DNA of 64,000 nucleotides from Streptomyces sp. V4I8 (GCF_041261225.1 NZ_JBGCCN010000002.1:372001-436000), one strand, 5' to 3'; counted from the stretch's first letter, positions 36,276 to 45,261 are shown. Notes: generated from the letters alone by a model not told the origin. A program made the numbers and translations.

Positions 36276-36462
36276 GACAGCACCCCGCCAGGCCCTCATC
36301 GACGACGGCCAGCCCGCCCCGGGCACGGTCTCGGGCCTCACGCGTTCCTTCTTCTTCACCCAGCCCGCTGGCGCGGCTCAGCTGAAGAAGCCCAATCCCG
36401 CCTCCGAGACGGACCGGCAGCGCAACCGGCGCGTGGCCTTCCTGGTCTGCTTCCTCACCTGA
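36276..36462 (+). pseudogene. Unidentified C-terminal remnant
   Basis: One frame reads ALIDDGQPAPGTVSGLTRSF, PNPASETDRQRNRRVAFLV and ends at 36462. It looks like a protein C-terminus, but the family is not recognised. Confidence 0.3.
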
Positions 36463-36648
36463 GCGCGGCGCGTTTCCCGCGGTGTGAGCTTTACGCCGTG
36501 GCACGCGCGGGCACCGGTCAGCGACCCCGACAGCCCTCCCGGCGTTGGGCTGAGACCGCACCTCGGTGACCGCCCTGTCATGGCAGATGACCCCTGGCCT
36601 CCCGGTTCTGCGGGGCCGGGGGGCATCGGGGCCAGGCCGCCACAAGGC

Positions 36649-36876
36649 TCAGGGCCCGGTGCGGCGCGGAGCTCCGCCCCGCGAGCGGAAGGTGACACCG
36701 GCGTCCTGGAGCAGTCTGTGGACGCCGCCGTAGGAGCGGCCCGTTTCCTCCGCGAGGGCCCGGATGGACTGCCCGCCCTCGTACTTGGCCTTCAGGTCGG
36801 CCGCAAGCTTGTCGCGGTCCGGGCCGGGCGTGAGCCGGCGGGCCGGCGTCTTGTTCGGCGTGGGCGGATAGACCAC
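36649..36876 (-). CDS. Small helix-turn-helix protein
   Basis: Reads NKTPARRLTPGPDRDKLAAD, KYEGGQSIRALAEETGRSYG and VHRLLQDAGVTFRSRGG, matching a small conserved Streptomyces HTH protein of about 75 residues. The usual N-terminal Met-containing stretch is replaced by VVYPPTP at the junction, so the start (GTG at about 36876) is uncertain and the gene may be 5' altered. Confidence 0.6.
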   Translation of the reverse strand: MVYPPTPNKTPARRLTPGPDRDKLAADLKAKYEGGQSIRALAEETGRSYGGVHRLLQDAGVTFRSRGGAPRRTGP

Positions 36877-36889
36877 CCACGAGGCCCAC

Positions 36890-37314
36890 CGCGACCTGGA
36901 CGACGCGGTGCGTGCGCTGCGGCGGCCCGCGTCCTGGCCGCGCGAGCACGAGCAGGCCACACGCTGGTCCCGCCGTCTGCTCGCCGACGAGACCCTGACC
37001 GCCGTCGACGTGGAGACCACGGGGCTGGACAACGCCTTCGCGTTGCAGATCGCCGCCGTGGCCGGGACGGCACCGTGCTCTTCAACGAGTACGTGCGGCC
37101 GAACGCCGTCATCGAGCAGGCGGCGATCGCCGTGCACAAGATCACGCCGGAGCGGGTCGAGACGGCGCCGGCCTTCGGCGAGCTGCTTCCCCGGCTGACC
37201 GACGTCCTTAACGGCCGCACGCTGGTGTCGTCGTACAAGGCCGACTTCGACCGCGGCGTCTTCGAGCGCGAACTGGTCCGCCACCACGGCGACCCGGCGG
37301 CGGCCGGGCTGTGA
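36890..37314 (+). pseudogene. DEDDh 3'-5' exonuclease, frameshifted and truncated
   Basis: One frame has LLADETLTAVDVETTGLDNA with the DxE motif, then an indel near 37060. The next frame continues TVLFNEYVRPNAVIEQAAIA, VHKITPERVETAPAFGELLP and SYKADFDRGVFERELV. The C-terminal HxxxxD motif is missing. It resembles polymerase III epsilon-type exonucleases. Confidence 0.7.
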
Positions 37315-37360
37315 CCTTCAGGGCTTCATGACGCCGATTCTTTGCCGGTGTCTGGCCGCG

Positions 37361-37397
37361 AGACCCGCGCCCGGCCGGGAGGGGAGGGCGCGGGTCT
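37361..37397 (+). terminator. Strong hairpin
   Basis: AGACCCGCGCCC (37361-37372) pairs perfectly with GGGCGCGGGTCT (37386-37397). It is 46 bases after the exonuclease remnant stop. Confidence 0.75.
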
Positions 37398-37442
37398 GTG
37401 GGCTGCCGTGCCTGCACGGGGGCAGACAGGCGGCAGGTGAGG

Positions 37443-37652
37443 CCCGTCAGCAGCCACGAACTCCTCCGCCTGCTACGGGCCCTGATCCTTCCACCACCCC
37501 GGCGAGACCGCGACCACCTGCTGTGGTGGTCGACCTGGCGCCGACGCCATCAACATCGCGCCCGCCTCTGCCACCGCCGTTGGCACGCGTATGCCGACAC
37601 CACACCATGATCAGACAGCATGCCGGCAGCTATCTACAGCTGCCGTGATTGA
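37443..37652 (+). mobile_element. IS701-family (type B) right-end fragment
   Basis: Encodes SSHELLRLLRALILPPPRRD and RRRHQHRARLCHRRW, matching the C-terminus of the transposase at 57639-58979, and ends CTACAGCTGCCGTG like that element. IS701 type A is inserted at its end. Confidence 0.75.
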
Positions 37653-39243
37653 CCCTTCAGCTGTAGATCATGGTGGTTGCGGGAGTTCTGTTGGTGTGTC
37701 GGGTCCGGCTGGGACGGTGTGACCGTGTGCTCGGCGGCGTCGGTGGCAGGCACGGGCGATGGCCTGGTGGAGGCGGCGGTAGGCGGACCAGGCCAGGCCG
37801 TGCCGGATGCGTTGGTGGCGGTCGGGCAGCGGGGTGAGCAAGATGAGCAGGCGCCTGATCTCGAAGGCGGTGAAGCGGACGGGGGCGGGTGGGCTGCTGG
37901 GATCAGGCGGGTCCCCCTCTCTCGGCGACGGGTGCTGTCGGCGCGGGCTGGCCGTAGCGGGTCCGGGCCAGCGGGCCGTTCTCGCGGGCGGTGGCTGCGT
38001 CGCAGCCGACCAGGAACGCGGCGGCCAGCTGGGCGAGGGTGACGTGCCGGTACCAGCCGTGGAAAGAGCGGACCTCGTAGTCAGCCATCCCGCAGGCGGA
38101 CTTCGCCAGCTTGATCGCCTCTTCCACCCGCCAGCGCGCGCCCGGCACCAAAACGATCTCCTCGACCGGGGTGTCGGCCGGGCCCCAGCCCAGGTAGTAG
38201 TCGCGTTTGCCGGGATCCTCCAGGCGGCGTCGCGCGACCAGCCACCGCGCCCACGCCTGGCCATCGACCATCTCCTCCTCGCCGGGGAGTCGCCGCACCC
38301 ACCACTGCCACGTGCGGGTATCCAACTGGGAGGGCCCGGCGGGCAGTTCGACCCAGTCCTCCTCCCGCGCGACCCGCTCCACCAGCCGGGCGGCGTGCCG
38401 CCAGCCCGGACGCTGCAGCACCGGCGAGTTCGCCTGCACGTTGACCACGTACGGCAGACGATGTTCCTCCAGGAAGGAACGGAACGCACGCTCGCGCCCG
38501 TACACCTCGTCGGCGGCCACCCACACCTTCCCCGGCTCCTGAGGCAGGTCGGGCAGCGCCCGCTCGATCATCGCCTCCGCCAGCCGTGGCTTGGTCAGGA
38601 AGCCGCGCTGCTCGGGCACGTGCGCGGCCCGGCAGCGATCCGGCTCGTCCGTCCATTCCCGTGGCAGGTACAACTCCCGGTCGATCAACGCCTGCCCCGC
38701 ACCGGTGGCCCACGCACACATCACCCCGATCTGGCAGGGGAATACCCCGCCGAGCGTCCCGGAGTGCTGCCTCGCCACCCCGGCCGAAGCCTTCCCGCGC
38801 TTGGCGAACCCGGTCTCGTCCACCACCAGCACCCCGGCCCCGCCGGGCCCCGCGCCCACGCCGTCGTCCGCCAGCTCGGCGACGGCGTACCGGCGGGTGA
38901 AGTCCCGCACCCCCTCCACGTCCCACTTCGCCCGGTCCAGCAAGTGCTGCTGGTTCCACGGCACACGCTCTCCGGCCCACTCCGCCAGCTGCCAGCCGTT
39001 CTTGCGCGAGACCGGCCCCAGTAGGCCCCGGACGCACATCTCCCCATGCCACTGCGTCTCCACCCGGCCGAACAGGTCCCCGACCCCCACCAGCAGATCG
39101 TCCAGCCGCCCCGCCCACTCCTCCGCCCACTCCCGGTCCGACACCTCGACCGGGACATCCAGCAACTCCGCCTTCATACACGGCAGTTACCCAGCTTAGA
39201 GACCCTCGAACTCCCGCAACCACCATGATCTACAGCTGAAGGG
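37653..39243 (-). mobile_element. IS701-family element type A, copy 1
   Basis: The 1591-bp element has perfect inverted termini of about 35 bp (starting CCCTTCAGCTGTAGATCATG). A 5-bp duplication ATTGA flanks it (37648-37652, 39244-39248). Copy 2 at 59027-60617 has the same length. Confidence 0.88.
37903..39177 (-). CDS. IS701-family transposase, copy 1
   Basis: The 424-residue DDE enzyme has GVLVVDETGFAKRGKASAGV, VWVAADEVYGRERAFRSFLE and ARWRVEEAIKLAKSACGMAD, the DD(E) residues of the DDE_5 family. After the stop, a second frame encodes VRFTAFEIRRLLILLTPLPD and LAWSAYRRLHQAIARACHRR, which matches the C-terminal domain of other IS701 enzymes. The switch is at a G5 run, present in both copies, so a frameshift product may be the full enzyme. 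Confidence 0.85.
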   Translation of the reverse strand: MKAELLDVPVEVSDREWAEEWAGRLDDLLVGVGDLFGRVETQWHGEMCVRGLLGPVSRKNGWQLAEWAGERVPWNQQHLLDRAKWDVEGVRDFTRRYAVAELADDGVGAGPGGAGVLVVDETGFAKRGKASAGVARQHSGTLGGVFPCQIGVMCAWATGAGQALIDRELYLPREWTDEPDRCRAAHVPEQRGFLTKPRLAEAMIERALPDLPQEPGKVWVAADEVYGRERAFRSFLEEHRLPYVVNVQANSPVLQRPGWRHAARLVERVAREEDWVELPAGPSQLDTRTWQWWVRRLPGEEEMVDGQAWARWLVARRRLEDPGKRDYYLGWGPADTPVEEIVLVPGARWRVEEAIKLAKSACGMADYEVRSFHGWYRHVTLAQLAAAFLVGCDAATARENGPLARTRYGQPAPTAPVAERGGPA

Positions 39244-39244
39244 A

Positions 39245-39273
39245 TTGACAACACCACCAGTTAGGACTATATC
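39245..39273 (+). promoter_or_regulatory. Candidate promoter for the uricase-like gene
   Basis: TTGACA (39245-39250), a 17-base spacer and TATATC (39268-39273). The -35 box overlaps the target duplication of the adjacent IS701 element. Between it and the gene, CACCTT and AAGGTG (39312-39327) form a hairpin that contains the ribosome site. Confidence 0.45.
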
Positions 39274-39331
39274 TGAAATAGCCCTTTGCTTTCTCCATAG
39301 AGTTGACAATACACCTTCCGAAAGGTGCAAG

Positions 39332-40180
39332 ATGTCCAGCTTTATCAAAGCGCTTGGGTACGGTAGGTCCAACATAGGTTTCGTCTCGATCGATAGGACA
39401 CCGAATGGCGACCAGTTTCGCGAAATTTCGGTAAACGTACGCTTTGAGGGGGCATTTGAACAGGCCTTTACGGACGGCGATAATTCATCCTTGCTGCCCA
39501 CCGAGAGTATGGTAAATACGGTTCTCTCCTTAGCCCAGGATCACATCGAATCCGAGCTCGAAGTTTTCGGTATCGCAATCACCGGCAGATTTCTGGCAGC
39601 CTGCCCGGCAGCTAGCGATATTATCGTTGAGTTGAGGGAGAAGCCCTGGGAGAGGCAGATACCAACAGGAGGGCTGCCGCCACACACTTTTCGCGCTCAA
39701 CAAATTGGAGGCCCTGTCGCTACGATCCGCGGCCACCGTGGCGCAGACTTGCTTGTCTCCACAGGCGTGAGAGAGATGCATCTCCTGAAAAGCACACACT
39801 CCGGGTTTACTGGGTTTCTGCGAGACTCCTATACTACGATACCTGATTGCACAGATAGGGTTTTGAGTGTAGTCGTGGATGCAGAATGGGAATATGTGGA
39901 AAAACTAGCGAATTTCAGCATTAGCAGGAACGCAATCGAAGGAACCCTGGCACGTACCTTCGGTGACCACGTCAGTGCATCTTCACAGCAGACACTGCAT
40001 CGGATGGGCTCGGCGGTGCTGAAGCAGCATCCTGAGGTTTCTCAGATATCGCTGTCATGCACCGCCTCCCCCACCAAGATGGTGGATCTGGAGCCGTTCG
40101 GACGCTCCAACCAGCGCCAGATATACGTGGTGCAGCGAGACCCGCAAAGTGTTAATAATGTGACCCTGATGCGCGAGTAG
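39332..40180 (+). CDS. Uricase-fold protein with altered catalytic residues
   Basis: The 282-residue protein follows a GAAAGG site. Uricase features: YGRSNIGFVSIDRTPNGDQF, LPTESMVNTVLSLAQDHIES (the active-site Thr), REMHLLKSTHSGFTGFLRDS, CTDRVLSVVVDAEWEY, SQQTLHRMGSAVLKQHPEVS and VDLEPFG. The first-strand Lys of YGK is Arg, and the NKHH segment before VDL.PFG is SPTK, so the catalytic His is absent. The urate-binding Phe, Arg and Gln positions appear kept. It has lower G+C than flanking genes and a TTA codon near 39529. I infer a related ring-oxidation or binding role, not standard urate oxidation. Confidence 0.75.
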   Translation: MSSFIKALGYGRSNIGFVSIDRTPNGDQFREISVNVRFEGAFEQAFTDGDNSSLLPTESMVNTVLSLAQDHIESELEVFGIAITGRFLAACPAASDIIVELREKPWERQIPTGGLPPHTFRAQQIGGPVATIRGHRGADLLVSTGVREMHLLKSTHSGFTGFLRDSYTTIPDCTDRVLSVVVDAEWEYVEKLANFSISRNAIEGTLARTFGDHVSASSQQTLHRMGSAVLKQHPEVSQISLSCTASPTKMVDLEPFGRSNQRQIYVVQRDPQSVNNVTLMRE

Positions 40181-40222
40181 TTGCGCTTTCGATGGTGCCG
40201 CTCCGCCGAGAGGAGTCGTCTA

Positions 40223-40873
40223 TTGTCGCCCGCCGTCACGCCGCCCGTTGGCGCACGCATCCGGCAGGCCCGTCTCACGAGCGGGATGAGCCTGCGGGCG
40301 CTCGCGCGTGAGATCGGCGTGTCGGCGAGCCTCGTCTCGCAGATCGAGAACGGCAAGAGCCAGCCCTCGGTCAGCACCCTCTACGCCATCACGACGGTCC
40401 TCGGCACTTCCCTGGAGTCACTCTTCGACGCGGGCGGAACCGGCGCTCCGCCCTCGGCTGTGGCCACGCCCGGTACGACCGCGGGCACCGTGCCGCAGGC
40501 CCTGGCGGCTTTCGCCGCCGACCCAGGCCGCCGAATCGGACCGCTGGTGACCCCAGACCAGCGGCAGACGCTGGAACTCGACTCGGGCGTGGTGTGGGAA
40601 CGTCTCGGGCACCTACCCGGCACGTACGTCGACTTCCTGCTAGTGACCTACCGGCCTGGCGGCACCTCCTCGAGTTTCGGTGGCTTGATGCGATACGCGG
40701 GGACCGAGTACGGCTATGTGATCTCAGGCAAGCTGATCCTCACTCTCGGCCTCGACGAGTACACGCTGCGGTCGGGCGACGCGGTCTGCTTTGAGTCGAC
40801 GACTCCGCACCGCTACCGCAACGGCGGAGAGGTGCCGGCTACCGGCATTTGGGTTGTTAACGACTGTACTTGA
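40223..40873 (+). CDS. XRE-cupin transcriptional regulator
   Basis: The 216-residue protein starts at a TTG with AGGAG seven bases before. N-terminal HTH: GARIRQARLTSGMSLRALAR and GVSASLVSQIENGKSQPSVS. C-terminal cupin: YVDFLLVTYRPGGTSSSFGG, YGYVISGKLILTLGLDEYTL and CFESTTPHRYRNGG. Such regulators sense small molecules and usually control neighbouring catabolic genes, here the amidohydrolase-bicupin-SDR operon. G+C is high again from this gene on. Confidence 0.85.
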   Translation: MSPAVTPPVGARIRQARLTSGMSLRALAREIGVSASLVSQIENGKSQPSVSTLYAITTVLGTSLESLFDAGGTGAPPSAVATPGTTAGTVPQALAAFAADPGRRIGPLVTPDQRQTLELDSGVVWERLGHLPGTYVDFLLVTYRPGGTSSSFGGLMRYAGTEYGYVISGKLILTLGLDEYTLRSGDAVCFESTTPHRYRNGGEVPATGIWVVNDCT

Positions 40874-41110
40874 CACCTGATCAGGACAGTCGTTCACTCC
40901 AAAGTGTGGGTGTTACCACAGCAATCCGCACACTCGGACTCAAGGCCTCGACGGGGAGAGCACACCGATTTTGACCGGCTGTGAAGAGGGCGGCTGGCCT
41001 GCCACCACCTCGTCGAGAGCCTCAGCCGCTCCGACTTCCCACCGTCGACAAGGTCGTGGCGACCGTACGCGGCCTGGTCGCCTACTGAACACCCCATGGG
41101 AGGAAGGGCG
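40874..41110. other. Spacer with a possible gene 3' remnant
   Basis: The frame ending TVDKVVATVRGLVAY with a stop at about 41088 resembles a protein C-terminus. Otherwise I see nothing. AGGAAGGGCG before 41111 is the ribosome site of the next gene. Confidence 0.35.
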
Positions 41111-42462
41111 ATGACCAATCGAACAGTCCTGCGTGGCGGTCACGTGCTGTCGATGGATCCCGACATCGGGGACCTGCCCCGGGGCGACGTCCTGATCGAG
41201 GACGGCAGGATCGCGGCGGTGCGGCCCGACATCAGTGCCGACGCCGAAGTGCTCGACATGACCGGCCGGATCGTGATCCCCGGCTTCGTGGACACCCACC
41301 GGCACACCTGGGAGGCGTCCATCCGCAACGTCGCCCCCGACGCCACCCTGGACGACTACTTCGTCGACATCCTCGACACCTTCGCCCCGCTGTACACACC
41401 CGAGGACGTGTACGCGGCCAACCTCGCCGGCGCCCTGGAGTGCCTGAACGCCGGCATCACCACGCTCGTCGACTGGTCCCACATCAACAACTCCCCCGAG
41501 CATCCGGACGCGGCGATCCGGGGCCTCGCGGAGAGCGGGATCCGCGCCCAGTACGCGTACGGCAGCGCCAACACCTCCCTCGCCGACTACTGGTTCGAGA
41601 GCAAGATCGCGATCCCCGGCGACGACGTCCGGCGGATCCGCGGGAAGTACTTCGCCTCCGACGACGGCCTGCTCACCATGGCGCTGGCCACCCGCGGCCC
41701 CGGCTTCTGCCTCAATGACGTCGTCGCCGCCGAGTGGGCGCTCGCCCGCGAACTGGACATCCCCATCACCGTGCATGTCGCCATGGGCCGCCTCGCCGGG
41801 CGCTTCGGCATGGTCAAGCAGCTGAACGACCTGGGGCTCCTCGGCGCCGACACCACCTACATCCACTGCTGCTACCTCAGCGAGGAGGAGTGGCGGATGG
41901 TCGCCGACAGCGGCGGTACGGTCTCGATCGCGCCGCAGGTCGAGCTCCAGATGGGGCACGGCTGGCCGCCCGTGATGACGGCCGTCGAGTACGGACTGCG
42001 CCCCTCCCTGAGCATCGATGTCGTCACCACCGTGCCCGGCGACATGTTCACCAGATGCGTGCCGCCTTCGGCGCCGAGCGTGCCCGCGTCAACGCCGACT
42101 GCTGGAAGGCCAACATGCCGGTGCCGGAAACCATGTTGACGGCACGTCAGATGCTGGAGTTCGCCACGCTCAACGGCGCCCACGTCGCCGGCGTCGAGGA
42201 CCGCACCGGCTCGCTCACCCCCGGCAAGCGCGCCGACGTCGTCGCCGTCGACGCCACCGCGCTGAACGTCGCCCCCGTGCACGACGCGGCCGCCGCGGTG
42301 ACCCTGTCGGCCGACGTCTCCAACGTCGACGCGGTCATCGTCGACGGCGTGATCCACAAGCGCGACGGCAGGCTCGTCGCCGACGTCGACCGCGCCCGCC
42401 GGCTCGTCCAGGAGTCCCGCGACCGGCTCCTGGCCGCGAAGGAGGCGAAGAGCGCCGCATGA
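41111..42462 (+). pseudogene. Amidohydrolase (ATZ/TRZ, purine-deaminase type), one-base frameshift
   Basis: The frame reads VLRGGHVLSMDPDIGDLPRG and IVIPGFVDTHRHTWEASIRN with metal-binding HxH-like residues, then PITVHVAMGRLAGRF, TYIHCCYLSEEEWRMVADSG and LSIDVVTTVPGDMFT. There one base seems lost in CACC(C)AG at about 42050. The next frame continues QMRAAFGAERARVNADCWKA, GSLTPGKRADVVAVDATALN and ends at 42462. Nothing else is damaged, so a very recent mutation or a sequence error is possible. Confidence 0.8.
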
Positions 42463-43334
42463 CCCGACACCTGGTGCGTCTCGCCGCCGACGTCCCCGAA
42501 CCGCCGTACGACGAACTCGGCCACCGGAGGCGGGAGTTGGTGGGCGAGGCGGACGGCAGCGTGCACACCGGCTTCGGCCTGTGCGAGTTGCGGCCCGACG
42601 GCCGGGTCGCGGCCCATGTGCACTCCTACGAGGAGAGCTTCCACGTCCTCGACGGTGCCGTGATCCTCGACGTGCCCGAAGGCTCGTACCTCCTGGAAGA
42701 GGGCGACTACGGACTCCTCCCGGCCGGCGTCCCGCACGCCTGGCGCGGCACCGGGGACACGGGCGGCCGCTGGGCCGACATGCTCGCGCCGGTGCCGCGG
42801 GCCCGCTACGGCCACGACACCCAGGCCGTCCCCGCGCTGCCGGAACGCGACCCCGTCCGCATCGACGTACGCGACCCGCGCACCCGGTCCTTCGGGCACT
42901 TCGAACCGGCTCAGATGGACCCCGGCAAGCAGTCGCAGGATTTGCTCGCGGTGTCGGCGAGCATGCGGACCGCGCTCCTCGTGTACAGCGGCATCACCGT
43001 GAAGATGATGGTCGACAGCGACCTCGGCGCGGTCGCCTCGACCATGTTCATGGTGCAGTACGCCCCCGACGGCGTCGCGGGCAGCCACGACCACCCCTTC
43101 GAGGAGACGTACCTGATCGTCGAGGGCCTGGTCGACGCCACCTTCGACGGCGAGCGGTACCGACTCGGGCCCGGGGACGTCGCGTGGGCGGGCGCCGGCT
43201 GTGTGCACGGGTTCTCCAACGCGGGTCAGGGGCCCGTGCGCTGGCTGGAGACACAGGCGCCGCAGCCGCCGCCGCGGCACTCGTACCGGTTCACTCGGGA
43301 CTGGGAGTATCTGAGGGAGGCACTGGACCGATGA
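42459..43334 (+). CDS. Two-cupin protein
   Basis: The 291-residue bicupin overlaps the amidohydrolase stop (ATGA). First cupin: VAAHVHSYEESFHVLDGAVI and LLPAGVPHAWRGTG. Second: GVAGSHDHPFEETYLIVEGL and AWAGAGCVHGFSNAGQGPVR. The layout and metal-binding His/Glu recall (S)-ureidoglycine aminohydrolase-type bicupins, but substrate is not shown by sequence. Confidence 0.75.
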   Translation: MTRHLVRLAADVPEPPYDELGHRRRELVGEADGSVHTGFGLCELRPDGRVAAHVHSYEESFHVLDGAVILDVPEGSYLLEEGDYGLLPAGVPHAWRGTGDTGGRWADMLAPVPRARYGHDTQAVPALPERDPVRIDVRDPRTRSFGHFEPAQMDPGKQSQDLLAVSASMRTALLVYSGITVKMMVDSDLGAVASTMFMVQYAPDGVAGSHDHPFEETYLIVEGLVDATFDGERYRLGPGDVAWAGAGCVHGFSNAGQGPVRWLETQAPQPPPRHSYRFTRDWEYLREALDR

Positions 43335-44023
43335 GCAGTGTCCTTGTCGTGGGCGGTACGTCCGGGATCGGCCGCGAGTTCGCCCGCACACGCGCGAGGC
43401 AGGGCGACGAGGTGGTCGTCACCGGCCGGGACGCCCATCGCGCCGGCACGGTCGCCAAGGAGATCGGGGCCGCTCAGGGCCTCGCTCTCGATCTCTCCCG
43501 GCCGGCCGGGATCGCCGCCGCGCTCGCCGGGGTCGGACGCGTGGACCATTTGGTGATCGCGGGCGTCTCACGGGACGAGAACCGGGTCGCCGACTACGAC
43601 ATCGAGGCGGCCCTGCGTCTCGTCACGCTCAAACTCGTCGGCTACACCGAGGTCGTGCACGCCCTCGGCCCACGGCTGCACGACGACAGCGCCGTCGTAC
43701 TGTTCGGCGGCCAGGCCAAGGAACGCCCCTACCCGGGGGCGACGACCGTGGCGACCGTCAACGCGGGCGTGCGCGGTCTGGTGAACACCCTCGCCGTCGA
43801 GCTGGCGCCCGTGCGGGTCAACGCCGTGCATCCCGGGGTCGTCGGTGACAGCCCCTACTGGGCCGGCAAACCCGAGGAGGTGCTGGCGGGGCTGCGGGCA
43901 AGGACGCCCGGTGGAAGGCTCGCCACGATGGCGGACGTCGTGGACGCGGTGGACTTCCTGCTGCACAACCGATCGGTCAACGCGGTCGAACTCGCCGTGG
44001 ACGGAGGGTGGTTGCTGGGCTAG
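43331..44023 (+). CDS. Short-chain dehydrogenase/reductase
   Basis: The 230-residue SDR overlaps the bicupin stop by four bases. NAD(P) motif VLVVGGTSGIGREFAR, then VDHLVIAGVS and VNAVHPGVVGDS, ending VELAVDGGWLLG. The classical YxxxK is not evident: the region reads PGATTVATVNAGVRGLVNTL, so catalysis may be altered. Last gene of the operon. Confidence 0.8.
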   Translation: MSSVLVVGGTSGIGREFARTRARQGDEVVVTGRDAHRAGTVAKEIGAAQGLALDLSRPAGIAAALAGVGRVDHLVIAGVSRDENRVADYDIEAALRLVTLKLVGYTEVVHALGPRLHDDSAVVLFGGQAKERPYPGATTVATVNAGVRGLVNTLAVELAPVRVNAVHPGVVGDSPYWAGKPEEVLAGLRARTPGGRLATMADVVDAVDFLLHNRSVNAVELAVDGGWLLG

Positions 44024-44092
44024 GGCTAGGGCCCTTCTGATGGCTCTTGGTGGGCTGGGTGGATCTCGTGGCCAGCCGGGCAGGACGCCCTC

Positions 44093-44835
44093 ATGGTGCG
44101 GCGACACGAGCTCACGGATGCGCAGTGGCGGAAGATCGAACCGCTCCTGCCCCGCAACGGCAAGGCGGGTGGGCAGTGGGCGGATCACCGCAGGGTGATC
44201 AACGGGGTGGTGTTCCGGGCCCGGACCGGGGTGCCCTGGCCTGACCTGCCGGAACGGTACGGTCCCTGGCAGACCGTCTACGAACGTCATCGCCGCTGGT
44301 CGGCCGACGGCACTTGGAAGGCCGTCCTTGAGGAGTTACAGATCGAGGCGGATGCCGGCGACCCGGACGGGGCGCTCGCCCACCAGGCGGAGCGTCAGGA
44401 GTGGGCAGTGAACGTCGACTCCACTTCCTGCCGGGCGCATCAGCACGCGGCCGGGGCGCCCCGCAAACCTCCGGCCGACCACCCGCAAAAGGGGGCGGAA
44501 CACGTGAGGAAGCAGATGGGCGCGAGGCGTTGGGGCGCTCGCAGGGCGGGCTGACCAGCAAGGTCCATCTGCTCTCTGATCATCCGCATCTTCGAGCGCC
44601 AGGGCGTCCGCATCCTGGCCGACCTCGCCTACCAGGGCGGCGGCCTCTGGGTGGCCACGGGCATCAAACGCAAACCCTTCAGGAACTCACCCTCACCGGA
44701 AAGACCGTCAACCGGGCCCTGGCCGCGGCACGGGCATCGGTCGATCGTGGCGTCGCGCGCCTGAAGTCCTGGCGGATCTTCAACGCTGAAGAAGCTCAAT
44801 CAATCCCCACCGCCCACTCTTCATGTCTCGCTTAA
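44093..44835 (+). pseudogene. IS5-family transposase, decayed
   Basis: The first frame reads LTDAQWRKIEPLLPRNGKAG, VINGVVFRARTGVPWPDLPE and EWAVNVDSTSCRAHQHAAG. Later pieces (GGLTSKVHLLSD, VRILADLAYQGGG, LARLKSWRIF-like RGVARLKSWRIF) lie in other frames with internal deletions. Inactive. Confidence 0.8.
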
Positions 44836-44890
44836 CGACTAACAGGCCATGGAGGGAGCCGGCCTTCACAAGGGCACAAAGTTTCGATAT

Positions 44891-44921
44891 TTGACACGCT
44901 CTCAAATTCACCAGCTATATA
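44891..44921 (+). promoter_or_regulatory. Candidate promoter of the O-methyltransferase gene
   Basis: TTGACA (44891-44896) and TATATA (44916-44921), 19-base spacer. It lies 340 bp upstream of the gene, leaving a long leader. Confidence 0.35.
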
Positions 44922-45060
44922 CACGCCTTGCAATCAGGGATATGATGCAAATCAAGTCAATGCGATAGTCAAAGCTTGATCCCTAAACTGCCTATCCGTT
45001 TTGATCGAAAGTGCGACTTGTCGGCACCTTTGCCTTAGCTGCATACCTGCAACAGCAGCC

Positions 45061-45163
45061 GACAGGCCAACTCCTGTCACCTTTCCGCACAAGCAGAACG
45101 ACAGGCATACCGCATCCCTCTTCCCTCACAGCGCATGTACTTGACGACAGGCCAAACGCTGTC
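45061..45163 (+). promoter_or_regulatory. Paired palindromic operator-like sites
   Basis: GACAGGCCAACTCCTGTC (45061-45078) and GACAGGCCAAACGCTGTC (45146-45163) are near-identical imperfect palindromes with 85 bp between starts; a half site GACAGGC lies between them at 45100. They precede the first low-G+C biosynthetic gene at 45262, the position of a cluster-specific regulator operator. Confidence 0.5.
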
Positions 45164-45261
45164 GACGCACGCAATGCTAGACGCCAGAGTCCCAAGCAGC
45201 ACTAAACGCCTCGACCCTCCTTCAAGCTATGACCCTTTCTTACCTCAGCAGGGGGTAACAT

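Noticed and set aside
36649..37287. One continuous minus-strand gene from 37287 to 36649
   Set aside because: The upstream two thirds are antisense to the exonuclease remnant; only the last 75 codons match a real HTH protein.
39332..40180. Calling the uricase-fold gene an ordinary urate oxidase
   Set aside because: The Lys and His of the catalytic relay are not present at the expected positions.
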